Shown here piece by piece: positions 35,627-44,291 of a DNA stretch of 53,418 bases. A program made the position numbers and the translations under genes. Source of the stretch: Candidatus Omnitrophota bacterium (GTDB taxonomy: Bacteria > Omnitrophota > Gorgyraeia > Zapsychrales > Zapsychraceae); NCBI GenBank assembly GCA_016214285.1, contig JACROV010000018.1, positions 1-53,418 on the forward strand, in the 5' to 3' direction. Below the pieces are notes generated by a model. It was not told the origin of the DNA, did no database searches, and worked only from the letters and a program-made list of their open reading frames with translations. How positions within the stretch are numbered: position 1 is the stretch's first letter; each line of letters starts with the position of its first letter.

Positions 35627-37204
35627 ATGTTCGACGAACTTAACATATACACGCGCAGTGTCGTTATGTTCCTTTTCTTTATTATTTCTTTTTTCGCCGG
35701 TTATCTTGTCCGGTGGTTTTTTGCCGGCAAGAAGCTTAAGGATGCCGAGTCCCGGGCCAAGACCCTGGTTGATTCCGCCGCGCTGGAGGCGGACGGGCGC
35801 AAAAAGGAAATAGAACTGCAGGGGAAAGACCTGACGATCAAGCTGCGGCAGGATTTTGAATCTGAAACGAAACAGCGCCGGGAAGAGATCTTGACCGCGG
35901 AGAAAAGGATCCAGCAGAAAGAAGAGAATCTGGACAAGCGGGTCGATCTTCTGGAGCGCAAGGAAAAAGATGTCAACGCGCGTCTGGCAAAACTGCAGGA
36001 AGATGAAAGATCCGCCCAGGAAAAAGCCAAACAGCTCGCTGATCTGATCCAGGAGGAAAAGCAGCGGCTGCAAAAGATCGCATCCATGAGCGAGGAAGAC
36101 GCCAAGAACCTTCTTTTGTCGCGGCTGGACCAGGAGCTGGTGCATGAGAAGGCCGTTCGGATCCGCGCCATGGAAGACGAGATCAAAGACACGGTCGACA
36201 AAAAAGCCGGCCAGGTCATTTCAATCGCCATCCAAAGGTGCGCTTCGGAACATACCGCCGGGTCAACGGTCACCGTCGTGACGCTGCCCAGCGATGAAAT
36301 GAAAGGCCGCATCATCGGACGGGAAGGCCGCAATATCCGCGCGCTGGAGGCCGCGGCGGGCGTTGATATCATTATCGATGACACCCCCGAAGCGGTGACC
36401 ATTTCGAGCTTTGACATGTATCGCCGGGAGACCGCGAAGATCGCCCTGGAAAGCCTGATCGCCGACGGGCGGATCCACCCCGGGCGCATTGAGGAAGTTG
36501 TCGAAAAGGCTAAAAAGGAATTGGAGAATGTCATTAAAGAGGAAGGAGAAAAAGCCGCCTTCGATCTGGGCGTTCACGGCATGCATCTGGAACTCTTGAA
36601 GCTTGTGGGAAGGCTAAAATTCCGGACGAGTTACGGGCAAAACGGTTTGCAGCACACCAAAGAAGTGGCGATGCTGATGGGTTCGATGTGTTCCCAGCTG
36701 GGGCTGGACTCGAAGATCGGCATGCGCGCCGGGCTGCTACACGACATCGGCAAGGTCGTCAGCCAGGACGTGGTAGAGGGAACGCACGCCATCGTCGGCG
36801 GTAATCTGGCGCGTAAATATGGCGAGGCGGCGGAAGTGGTCAACGCCATCGAATCACATCATGAAGAGGTTGAGAAAAGTTCTATTTACGGGGCGCTCGT
36901 TTGCGCGGCGGACGCCATCAGTGCCGCCCGGCCCGGCGCGCGCGCCGAAACGCTTGAAACATACGTCAAGCGGCTTGAGAGTCTGGAGAAGATCGCCAAT
37001 TCCTTTAAAGGGATAGCCAAGGCCTATGCTTTGCAGGCTGGCCGCGAGATCCGGGTGATGGTCGATCCTGATAAGATCAATGATGATGAAGCCCTTGTCC
37101 TGGCTCGCGATCTGCGTAAAAAGATCGAAGAAGGGATGGAGTATCCGGGGCAGATCAAGATCATCGTTTTGCGTGAAAAAAGAGCGGTGGAGTACGCGAA
37201 ATAA
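35627..37204 (+). CDS. rny: Ribonuclease Y
   Basis: This membrane-anchored endoribonuclease initiates mRNA decay. It has an N-terminal membrane helix (VVMFLFFIISFFAGYLVRWF), a long coiled coil (about residues 30-200), a KH domain (GRIIGREGRNIRALEAAAGV) and an HD domain (LLHDIGKVVSQ, then IESHHEE). The length of 525 aa is typical. AAGGAGGAG gives a strong ribosome-binding site. ymdB follows, as in many genomes. Confidence 0.96.
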   Translation: MFDELNIYTRSVVMFLFFIISFFAGYLVRWFFAGKKLKDAESRAKTLVDSAALEADGRKKEIELQGKDLTIKLRQDFESETKQRREEILTAEKRIQQKEENLDKRVDLLERKEKDVNARLAKLQEDERSAQEKAKQLADLIQEEKQRLQKIASMSEEDAKNLLLSRLDQELVHEKAVRIRAMEDEIKDTVDKKAGQVISIAIQRCASEHTAGSTVTVVTLPSDEMKGRIIGREGRNIRALEAAAGVDIIIDDTPEAVTISSFDMYRRETAKIALESLIADGRIHPGRIEEVVEKAKKELENVIKEEGEKAAFDLGVHGMHLELLKLVGRLKFRTSYGQNGLQHTKEVAMLMGSMCSQLGLDSKIGMRAGLLHDIGKVVSQDVVEGTHAIVGGNLARKYGEAAEVVNAIESHHEEVEKSSIYGALVCAADAISAARPGARAETLETYVKRLESLEKIANSFKGIAKAYALQAGREIRVMVDPDKINDDEALVLARDLRKKIEEGMEYPGQIKIIVLREKRAVEYAK

Positions 37205-37207
37205 AAA

Positions 37208-37280
37208 CAGTCATCAGACGTCAGACATCAGTCATCAGACAAGATTTTGACTGATAGCTGACGACTGAAGACTGAAGACT
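37208..37280. repeat. Imperfect inverted repeat of TCAGNC units between rny and ymdB
   Basis: The spacer is built of short TCATCAGAC/TCAGTC units on the left (37208-37238) and their imperfect complements (CTGATAGCTGACGACTGAAG and on) on the right (37249-37280), about 22 of 30 positions pairing. It fills the entire gap. Confidence 0.5.
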
Positions 37281-37284
37281 CAAT

Positions 37285-38106
37285 ATGAATATTTTGTGCA
37301 TAGGCGACATTGTCGGCAAACCGGGGCGCGCGGCCATTGAAGAGGCCTTGCCGGGCCTGAAAAAGGAATTTCAGATCGATTTTGTGGTGGTCAATGCCGA
37401 GAACGCGGCCGGCGGAGCCGGGTTAACTTCAAAGATCGCTCAAGAATTACTGAAGGCGGGCTGCGACGTCCTTACGCTCGGCGACCACGTTTGGGACCAG
37501 AAGGAATTGGAAGGATATCTGGATCAGACCGACGCGGTCATCAGGCCTGCCAATTTTCCGGAAGGCACGCCGGGCAAAGGATGGTGCGTCCAGAAAACCG
37601 CCTCGGGACAAAAGATCGGGGTCGTTAATCTTCTGGGCCGCGTCTTTATGCGCTATCATCTTGAGTGCCCGTTTCGGACGCTTGAGCGTATTATCGAGCA
37701 GATCCGCAAGGAAACGCCGGTCGTCATCGTTGACATGCACGCGGAGGCAACCAGCGAAAAGGTTGCGTTAGGGCATTTTGTTGACGGCAGGGTCTCCGTC
37801 GTGTTTGGGACGCATACCCATATCCAAACTGCCGATGAGAAGGTCTTGCCTAAAGGGACGGCGTATATAACGGATCTGGGCATGACGGGGCCCTATGATT
37901 CCGTGATCGGCCAAAGGAAAGAGGACATTATCAAGCGCTTTTTGACCAGCATGCCTGCCAAGTTCCGGGTGGCGGAAAACGACGTCATAGTGCATGGCGT
38001 TGTCATCAAGGTTGACGATAAGACAGGCCGGGCGCAAAGAATCGCGCGCGTACAGAAGAAATTCGTGTCCAAGGAAGCGATTTCAAAAAAAGCTGAAAAA
38101 AGCTGA
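37285..38106 (+). CDS. ymdB: YmdB-family metallophosphoesterase
   Basis: YmdB hydrolyses 2',3'-cyclic nucleotides and in Bacillus affects gene expression together with RNase Y. The 273-aa protein shows the metal-binding series GDIVGKPGRAAIEEALP, VVNAENAAGG, LGDHVWDQKELEGYL, VDMHAEATSEK and FGTHTHIQTADEKVLP. The length is normal. It is placed directly after rny. Confidence 0.92.
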   Translation: MNILCIGDIVGKPGRAAIEEALPGLKKEFQIDFVVVNAENAAGGAGLTSKIAQELLKAGCDVLTLGDHVWDQKELEGYLDQTDAVIRPANFPEGTPGKGWCVQKTASGQKIGVVNLLGRVFMRYHLECPFRTLERIIEQIRKETPVVIVDMHAEATSEKVALGHFVDGRVSVVFGTHTHIQTADEKVLPKGTAYITDLGMTGPYDSVIGQRKEDIIKRFLTSMPAKFRVAENDVIVHGVVIKVDDKTGRAQRIARVQKKFVSKEAISKKAEKS

Positions 38107-38187
38107 AGATGTACTGGCTTAGGTCATCAGATATGTTATACTATACTTGTTTATTACTTTTTATATTATTACGGAGGCCAGAAAGTA

Positions 38188-38580
38188 GTGTCTAAATGGG
38201 ATGGATTAAACCGCAGGCGATTTCCCCGTGTTATTTATCCTTGTCTTGTGGTCATTGCGAGCAATGAAGGTGGCGCCAAAGACATTATTTTAACGCATAC
38301 CGAAAACGTCGGGATCGGCGGTGTCTGTCTTATCCTGAAACAAGATATCAAGATGTTTACGATAGTTGATCTGGAATTGGACTTGCTGGACCTCGGCAAC
38401 CACATCAAGTGCCAGGGAAAAGTCGTTTGGAACGTCCAGCGCAAGACTGAAGCCAGGAATAAGCCTATGTTTTACGATATCGGTATAGAATTCGCGGATG
38501 TCACAGATGAAGAACAGCATCGACTTGAAAAGATCATTCAGCGGTTGGTAAAAAATAGTGAAGAAACAACCTCGCCCTGA
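38188..38580 (+). CDS. PilZ domain protein
   Basis: A PilZ domain spans most of the 130 residues: RRRFPRVIYPCLV (the RxxxR c-di-GMP motif) and ENVGIGGVCLIL (the D/NxSxxG motif, with Ile in place of Ser), then LGNHIKCQGKVVWN and YDIGIEFADVTDEEQHRL. It probably senses cyclic di-GMP, or it is a degenerate effector. The start is GTG at 38188, with ACGGAGG upstream. The partner is unknown; the Tad pilus genes lie about 32 kb away. Confidence 0.82.
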   Translation: MSKWDGLNRRRFPRVIYPCLVVIASNEGGAKDIILTHTENVGIGGVCLILKQDIKMFTIVDLELDLLDLGNHIKCQGKVVWNVQRKTEARNKPMFYDIGIEFADVTDEEQHRLEKIIQRLVKNSEETTSP

Positions 38581-38614
38581 GTAGAGCAAAATTCCTTCCC
38601 GAACCGTTCCCTGC

Positions 38615-38636
38615 CGTCCCGTCCTGGCACGGGACG
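38615..38636. repeat. CGTCCCGT palindrome between the PilZ gene and gltX
   Basis: CGTCCCGT-CCTGGC-ACGGGACG is a perfect 8-bp stem with a 6-nt loop, 35 bases after the PilZ stop. There is no T-run, so it is not an obvious terminator. Confidence 0.5.
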
Positions 38637-38665
38637 ATGAAATTAATTCCAATTACATGCTTGTT

Positions 38666-38674
38666 TGGTAGAAT
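38666..38674 (+). promoter_or_regulatory. Extended -10 promoter of gltX
   Basis: TGG-TAGAAT is an extended -10 element. The predicted start of transcription coincides with the gltX ATG at 38681, so the mRNA would be leaderless. Confidence 0.5.
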
Positions 38675-38680
38675 AACCGT

Positions 38681-39952
38681 ATGATCAAAGTCAGATTCGC
38701 CCCCAGCCCAACAGGTTATTTGCACATCGGCGGCGCGCGCACGGCTCTGTTTAACTGGATGTATGCTAGGGCGCAGGCGGGGAAATTTGTCCTGCGCATC
38801 GAAGATACTGACCGCCAGAGGTCCCGTCAGGAATTTGTCGATGAGATCCTGGACAGCATGCGCTGGCTTGGCTTGGCGTGGGATGAATTGTATTATCAAA
38901 GCGAACGATTTGACGTGTACCGCCAGCGCGCGCAGGCGCTTCTGGAACAGGGCAAGGCGTATAAGGACGGGGACGCCGTTATTTTAAAAATGCCCGTTGA
39001 AGAGATCAAGATCGACGACCTGATCCGCGGGGAGATTGTGTTCGATACGGCGACGATCAAGGACCAGGTATTGATGAAGTCCGACGGTTCGCCGACGTAC
39101 AGCTTCGCGTGCGTGGTCGATGACGCCGCGATGGAGATCACACATGTCATCCGCGGAGAAGATCATATTTCGAATACTCCCAAGCAGATCATGATCTATC
39201 AGGCGCTGGGTTTGAAACCCCCGAAGTTCGCGCATCTTCCTTTGATTATGGGGGACGAAGGCCGGTTGTCCAAACGCACGGGGGCGGTCGCCGTCAGCGA
39301 CTACCGGAAAGAGGGTTTTCTGCCGGAGGCTATCGTAAATTATCTGATGCTCCTGGGCTGGTCGCCGGGCGGCAATCAGGAAAAGGTCGGCCTTGCTTGC
39401 GCGGTAAAGAAATTTTCCATCAAAAAGGTCAACAAGGCCGCGGCCATTTTTTCCATGGACAAACTGAAATGGCTCAACGGCCAGTACATCAAGGAAATGC
39501 CCGCGGGAAAGCTGACGGATCTTATCATTCCGTTCTTAAAGGAGAAAGGGTATATCAGCGCGGATTTCGACAGAGAGCGGCTTGAGAAAATAGTGGACTT
39601 GTTCAAGGTCCGCATGGCGACGTTGACGGATTTTCTGGAATGGGCGGATTTTATTTTTGTGGATAAATTGACGGTTGGCGGCGAGACCCGGCAGCAGCAT
39701 CTTTCCCATGACAGGTCAAAAGAGTTTCAGCTTTTAAGCGAGCGTATAAGCCGGCTGGATACTTTTGACGCGGCCAGCCTCGAGAAGGCTTTTCGCGATC
39801 TGGTCGCCGAGCTGGGCATTCAGGCTTCAGAACTGGTGCATCCGGTCCGCGTTGCCTTGACCGGGAAAACGATCGGTCCGGGTCTGTTTGATACAATGGC
39901 GATCTTGGGAAAAGAAAAGACGGTCCAAAGATTGCAGGCGGCGTTTTTATAA
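38681..39952 (+). CDS. gltX: Glutamyl-tRNA synthetase (short form)
   Basis: It charges tRNA-Glu (and possibly tRNA-Gln if non-discriminating). Class I motifs: RFAPSPTGYLHIGGARTALF (HIGH-like) and GRLSKRTGAVAV (KMSKS-like). At 423 aa it is shorter than the usual 470-500. There is a compact region around residue 105, where the insertion domain would be, and a reduced C-terminal anticodon-binding part. The ATG has no ribosome-binding site. tRNA-Gln follows 8 bases after the stop. Confidence 0.94.
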   Translation: MIKVRFAPSPTGYLHIGGARTALFNWMYARAQAGKFVLRIEDTDRQRSRQEFVDEILDSMRWLGLAWDELYYQSERFDVYRQRAQALLEQGKAYKDGDAVILKMPVEEIKIDDLIRGEIVFDTATIKDQVLMKSDGSPTYSFACVVDDAAMEITHVIRGEDHISNTPKQIMIYQALGLKPPKFAHLPLIMGDEGRLSKRTGAVAVSDYRKEGFLPEAIVNYLMLLGWSPGGNQEKVGLACAVKKFSIKKVNKAAAIFSMDKLKWLNGQYIKEMPAGKLTDLIIPFLKEKGYISADFDRERLEKIVDLFKVRMATLTDFLEWADFIFVDKLTVGGETRQQHLSHDRSKEFQLLSERISRLDTFDAASLEKAFRDLVAELGIQASELVHPVRVALTGKTIGPGLFDTMAILGKEKTVQRLQAAFL

Positions 39953-39960
39953 ATCAATTT

Positions 39961-40035
39961 TGCCCTGTGGTGTAATCGGTAGCACAACAGACTCTGGATC
40001 TGTTTGTCTTGGTTCGAGTCCAAGCGGGGCAGCCA
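39961..40035 (+). tRNA. tRNA-Gln (anticodon CTG)
   Basis: Acceptor TGCCCTG pairs with CGGGGCA, the anticodon stem ACAGA/TCTGT encloses CTCTGGA, and the T arm is CTTGG-TTCGAGT-CCAAG. The discriminator is G with encoded CCA. Its last 7 bases and the downstream terminator are duplicated at 50460-50537. Confidence 0.92.
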
Positions 40036-40105
40036 GTTAAATCTCTCGGAATTGCCGACGAGAGATAACCAAAGCCCGGATGGGATTAACCTGTCCGGGC
40101 TTTTT
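40029..40105 (+). repeat. Direct repeat copy 1 (tRNA-Gln 3' end plus terminator)
   Basis: GCAGCCA, three differing bases, and then 67 identical bases match 50460-50536. The repeat contains two hairpins: ATCTCTCG/CGAGAGAT, and the terminator stem AAAGCCCGGA/TCCGGGCTTT. The arrangement resembles att sites left by an element integrated at a tRNA 3' end. Confidence 0.8.
40071..40105 (+). terminator. Intrinsic terminator of tRNA-Gln
   Basis: AAAGCCCGGA (40071-40080) pairs with TCCGGGCTTT (40094-40103) across a 13-nt loop and runs into T5. It is a strong rho-independent terminator. Confidence 0.85.
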
Positions 40106-40318
40106 CCATATCCGCGCGCGTTAAGTACTTGCACGATTTTTAGACCCCCCTTCTTGAATTTTCTAAAGGGAGCGTTTCAATTTCTCCTAATTCGGACATG
40201 CAGCGCTTATGGGGGGGGCATGCTGGACACAGGGGCGATAGAAAATGTGTCCGCGCACCATAAAAAACTGGTACAATTCTTAAAAGGGGTTGGTTGGATT
40301 TTTAAGATTTTTTATACT

Positions 40319-41674
40319 ATGTGCAAGCACATTATTTTAATTTTACTTATTCCCGGCATAGAATTTACCGCTGCCTTTGCGCAGCAGATTTGTCCTTTAC
40401 GGCAAAATATAAGACCTAAAGGAATATCTTCGCTAGAATCCTTTAAAAGAATAGCCATTTCAGATCAGGGGAGAATAAAGCCGTTCGATACTTATGCGCG
40501 GAATTTTATGGTTCAGTTGTCCGGGAAGGATTCTTTTGATGAAAATACAGCCATCGAATGGTTGGCGAAACTTTTATTTGCTCCAGATACGACACGCGAA
40601 GATAAGGTTTTTCTGATTCGTAATGCTGAAGTTCTGGAGAGTTTAGGCATAACGGCCCGTGGAAAGGGGCAGTATAGTTATTCTCAGATCGAACCGGCTT
40701 TAAAGAAATTAGCAAACCTTGCCCAATCTGCCCGGGAAATTGAAGAAGGCAGTCGAAACATCGTTGGCAATGAAATCCTTCGCCTCTACCAAAACGTTGT
40801 TCTGTACACCAATCTCGCTAATAGCTTTTCTTTTGCTATTCCAAATTCAGATTTTCAGGTGGGTGATGAGGATGTTGTCCGGTTGCTTGATTTACCCCAA
40901 GGAAAGAATGTGTACAGTTTTTGGGACATTGCTTCAAAAGCTGAAGTCATTTTGACAGCCACAGAGGGGGTTGAAACAAATAAAGCACAAGAAAAGACAG
41001 CTCAGGAGAAGGAGCTTTTACGGCTCTTGGGGGATCTCTACCGTTGGTCAACGTTTTATGAAAATCATTCCGTTTCTATTGTCCCAATAATTAATTCTCA
41101 GAAGAAATTCTGGCTCAGCCCCTGGGAGGCCATTAACAGAGAGTTTAAAGATCCGGAAATAAAAGAAGAAATGCATCACTTGCAAAATCTTGTTGTACAT
41201 TATTGGAACGGGGATCAGCTTCAGTTTGATATGGCGGCCAGAATTTTTCGAGATTCCGTAAAAAGCAGATTCGGCCCTTTCGATACAAAAAGTTTCGATG
41301 GATTCAATTTTGAAATAGAAATTCTTTATCAACGATTAAAGCCTTTATTCTGGGCCAGGCTATTCTATGGGGCCTCTTTTTTCGTTCTCGTATTTTCTAA
41401 AATCTTTAAGCGTATATTTTTACAATATTCTTCACTCTTGCTCATTATTTCAGGTTTTATTTTTCACGCGTGGATTGTTATTGCCCATGCTGTTATTATG
41501 GGGCTCTCCCCAGCAACAAACTTGTATGGAGCATTTGCTCTTGTTGGGTTGATGTGTGTTTTCATAGGTTTTGGATTTATGTTGCGACATAAAACAGCGC
41601 GGGGGATATTCGTTTCCAGCGCATGCGGCTTTGTATTTCTTTTAATAGCCAATAGATTTCCAGGATTGTTTTAG
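40319..41674 (+). pseudogene. Cytochrome c biogenesis protein (CcsA-type, Bacteroidota-like long form), C-terminally truncated
   Basis: A signal peptide (MCKHIILILLIPG and on) precedes a periplasmic domain with DQGRIKPFDTYARNFMVQLSGK and AIEWLAKLLFAPDTTREDKVFLIRN. This is the N-terminal extension found on long CcsA/ResB-type heme-attachment proteins. Three or four membrane helices follow (LFWARLFYGASFFVLVF, SLLLIISGFIFHAWIVIAHA, SPATNLYGAFALVGLMCVF). The ORF then stops, before the heme-handling WWD domain and its catalytic His residues. The start is uncertain: ATG 40220 is in frame with a G-rich upstream stretch. It is probably a broken gene. Confidence 0.65.
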
Positions 41675-41827
41675 CCCGGGGGGCTTTATTCCGAAGCCAT
41701 CTGGAAATGGAACGAAAAAGTCTATATAAATGTATTGGCCACGAATTGCATGCTGAGGAAAAGGACATGCTTTTAAAGAAATTGGTGGGAACAAATCTTA
41801 AAGGAATGTTATGAAAATCTTGACTAT

Positions 41828-41836
41828 TGGTATAAT
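41828..41836 (+). promoter_or_regulatory. Extended -10 promoter of the respiratory operon
   Basis: TGG-TATAAT is a consensus extended -10 element 70 bases upstream of the flavoprotein ATG at 41906. The 41675-41905 gap holds no credible gene; a 35-codon ORF at 41707 was not recognised. Confidence 0.5.
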
Positions 41837-41905
41837 AAAGTGAAAAATAGATCAGCCTGAGCCATCAGCAGTTTTATGGTGAGGTCTCACTGATAGAAAT
41901 CAGCT

Positions 41906-43771
41906 ATGGAACTAAAAATTGAAATTCCAGATGCGGAGTATTGGAAACGGCAGATCAAATGCCAGTATGCCTGTCCGGTGCATACGGATGCGCGCGGCTA
42001 TGTCCGGGCGATTGCGGAAGGGGATTTTGAAAAAGCTTATTTGATTGCCCGTGCCTCTAATCCCCTTGCTTCGATTTGCGGGAGGATATGTGGCGCCCCT
42101 TGTGAATCGGCGTGCCGCAGGGGAAGCATTGATGAAAGCATCTCCATCCGCGGCTTAAAAAGGTCCGCGGCGGAAGAGAGCGGCGCCGAGTTTTTAAAAA
42201 CGTTAGAAGTGATCGAAAAAATTAAAGACAGCTTAAAAACCCGATCATGCGTTGACCGCGATGATTTAGGTGGATTAATGGAAGATTTTGAAAAAGGTAA
42301 AGTTGAGAAAGTTCAGGGAAAAAGCGTAGGCATCATCGGCTCCGGGCCGTCCGGCTTGGCGGCAGCTCATGATTTGGCCCTTATGGGGTTCTCTGTTGTG
42401 ATTTATGAAATGGAGCCCGTTCCGGCGGGGATGCTTTATTTGGGGGTACCGGCCTACCGCCTGCCGCGGGGGATCATCGAAGCGGAAGTCGGGGTGATAA
42501 AAAGCCTGGGTGTCGAAATTAAGACCAGTTGCACAATCGGCAAGAATATCACCTTTGAAGAGTTAAGAAAACGGCATGATGCCGTGATTATCGCGGTGGG
42601 ATGCAAACGTTCAAGAATTTTGTCTCTCCCCGGGGCGGATGCGCAAGGCGTATTGGGCGGAGTCGAGTTTTTAAGGGATGTCGCTTTAGAGGTGCCTCAC
42701 AAGATAGGCAAAAAAATAGTTGTTATCGGCGGGGGAAATGTGGCTTATGATGTGTCGAGGACAGCCTTGCGGCGCCAGCAGATGGACGTGGCGGTGACGG
42801 CCTTTCGCGAACGGGAGGAAATACAGGTGACTTTATGCTGTATCGAGAATAGGGACGAAATGCTGGCGGATGAGATTGAAATACTGGAAGGGGAGGAAGA
42901 AGGGATTATCCGCCAAAATGGATACGGTCCGAAAGAGATATTGACAGAAAATAACAAAGCCAAGGGTGTCGTCTTTCAGAAAGTGACATCGATCTTCGAT
43001 GAGCAAAATCGTTTCAACCCTCAATACGATCCTGGGGATACCATTACATTAGAGGCCGATACGGTGATGTTTGCGGTTGGCCAAAGGGCCGACATCACTT
43101 TTATTAATCCGCAGAGAGACGGAATAGGAACAAATGAACGGGGCGTCATTGTCTGTGATCCTGAAACCAATGAAACAACCGCCGAAGGCGTTTTTTTGGC
43201 CGGTGACATCGCCTACGGGCCCCGTCTGATGATCGATGCCATTGCCAGCGGCAAGAAAGCGGCCCGTTCGATTTATCAAAAATTGACCGGGCGCCATCTG
43301 CACTATGAAACCGCCGGACTTCATTTTCCCATTGAAAATTATTCGCGTGAAATGGGGTATGAAAGAATTCGCCGTCAGGTTTTTGAGACCGTCGATGTGA
43401 AGGACAGGATTTATGATCACAAGACGATTATCGAAAAAGGTTATACATGCGGACAGGCCAAAGTAGAAGGTTCCCGCTGCCTGGATTGCGGGGTCAACAC
43501 GATATTTGACGGGAGCAAATGTATTTTGTGCGGCGGGTGTGTGGACGTTTGTCCGGAATTGTGTTTAAAATTGGTTCCCGCTTTTGAATTGGAGGGGGAC
43601 AAATCATTTTTCGATTTGGTGGACTTGATGAAGGAAAGAAAGCAAACAAGTGAATTAACGGCCATTATTAAAGATGAAGAAAAATGTATCCGCTGCGCCC
43701 TTTGCGCCATACGTTGCCCGGTTGATGCGATTACGATGGAACGGTTCAATTTTAGGGAGATCTTGAAATGA
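41906..43771 (+). CDS. FAD/Fe-S NAD(P) oxidoreductase of a bc-type complex (GltD/NfnB-like)
   Basis: This is a 621-aa soluble flavoprotein. An N-terminal Fe-S region has Cys at 19, 23, 58, 62, 66 and 70 ([23 protein letters not shown]). An FAD Rossmann motif (GIIGSGPSG, residues 145-150) and an NAD(P) motif (VVIGGGNVA, 275-280) follow, as in glutamate synthase small subunits. The C-terminus adds a two-cluster ferredoxin domain ([12 protein letters not shown] and [15 protein letters not shown]). No glutamate synthase large subunit is nearby. It overlaps the Rieske gene by ATGA, which suggests it links NAD(P)H or ferredoxin to the cytochrome b complex. Confidence 0.85.
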   Translation: MELKIEIPDAEYWKRQIKCQYACPVHTDARGYVRAIAEGDFEKAYLIARASNPLASICGRICGAPCESACRRGSIDESISIRGLKRSAAEESGAEFLKTLEVIEKIKDSLKTRSCVDRDDLGGLMEDFEKGKVEKVQGKSVGIIGSGPSGLAAAHDLALMGFSVVIYEMEPVPAGMLYLGVPAYRLPRGIIEAEVGVIKSLGVEIKTSCTIGKNITFEELRKRHDAVIIAVGCKRSRILSLPGADAQGVLGGVEFLRDVALEVPHKIGKKIVVIGGGNVAYDVSRTALRRQQMDVAVTAFREREEIQVTLCCIENRDEMLADEIEILEGEEEGIIRQNGYGPKEILTENNKAKGVVFQKVTSIFDEQNRFNPQYDPGDTITLEADTVMFAVGQRADITFINPQRDGIGTNERGVIVCDPETNETTAEGVFLAGDIAYGPRLMIDAIASGKKAARSIYQKLTGRHLHYETAGLHFPIENYSREMGYERIRRQVFETVDVKDRIYDHKTIIEKGYTCGQAKVEGSRCLDCGVNTIFDGSKCILCGGCVDVCPELCLKLVPAFELEGDKSFFDLVDLMKERKQTSELTAIIKDEEKCIRCALCAIRCPVDAITMERFNFREILK

Positions 43772-44268
43772 GCACCGGTGAAAAGAACGGCCTGGCGTGC
43801 AGGCTGAATATCGATCCCGATAAGAAGATAAGCCGCAGGGATTTTCTGGGTTTATCCGCGACCTGGGCCTGTGCCGCGGCCTGGGCATTGACGCTGATTG
43901 GCCTGTTGAAATTTCCAAAACCGGCATTGCTCCCTGATATTTCTAATAAGTTTAAAATAGGGAAGCCCGAAGATTTCCTCGTTGGAACAGTTAAAATTTT
44001 CGAGGACAAGAATGTGATTATTTTACGGGATGAGGAAGGAATACTTGCGATGTCTCTTGTTTGTACGCATTTGGGGTGTATTGTTTCTAAAACGAGTAAA
44101 GGTTTCGCTTGTCCGTGTCATGGTTCGCGATACGATGAAAAAGGGAGAGTCATCAGAGGTCCTGCTCCAAGAGCGCTGGATTGGTTTGAAATCAGCCAGC
44201 TTCCCGGCGGGAAACTTCTTGTTGACGCGGGGAAGAGAGTTCCGGTCGGGACAAAATATGCGGTTTAA
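43768..44268 (+). CDS. Rieske [2Fe-2S] iron-sulfur protein
   Basis: This is an electron carrier of a cytochrome bc/b6f-type complex. A twin-arginine signal ([19 protein letters not shown]) anchors it across the inner membrane. The cluster ligands are CTHLGC (residues 99-104) and CPCHGS (115-120), with two Cys and two His as required. The length of 166 aa is normal. It overlaps the flavoprotein gene and is followed by cytochrome b after 23 bp. Confidence 0.95.
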   Translation: MSTGEKNGLACRLNIDPDKKISRRDFLGLSATWACAAAWALTLIGLLKFPKPALLPDISNKFKIGKPEDFLVGTVKIFEDKNVIILRDEEGILAMSLVCTHLGCIVSKTSKGFACPCHGSRYDEKGRVIRGPAPRALDWFEISQLPGGKLLVDAGKRVPVGTKYAV

Positions 44269-44291
44269 TTTTTTAACATGAGGAACCTTTT

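Noticed and set aside
41707-41814. 35-codon ORF after the truncated CcsA gene
   Set aside because: It has no recognisable family and no ribosome-binding site; it may be the tail of a decayed gene.
41815-41836. TTGACT as -35 for the respiratory operon promoter
   Set aside because: It is only 5 bases from TATAAT; the extended -10 element alone is the better reading.
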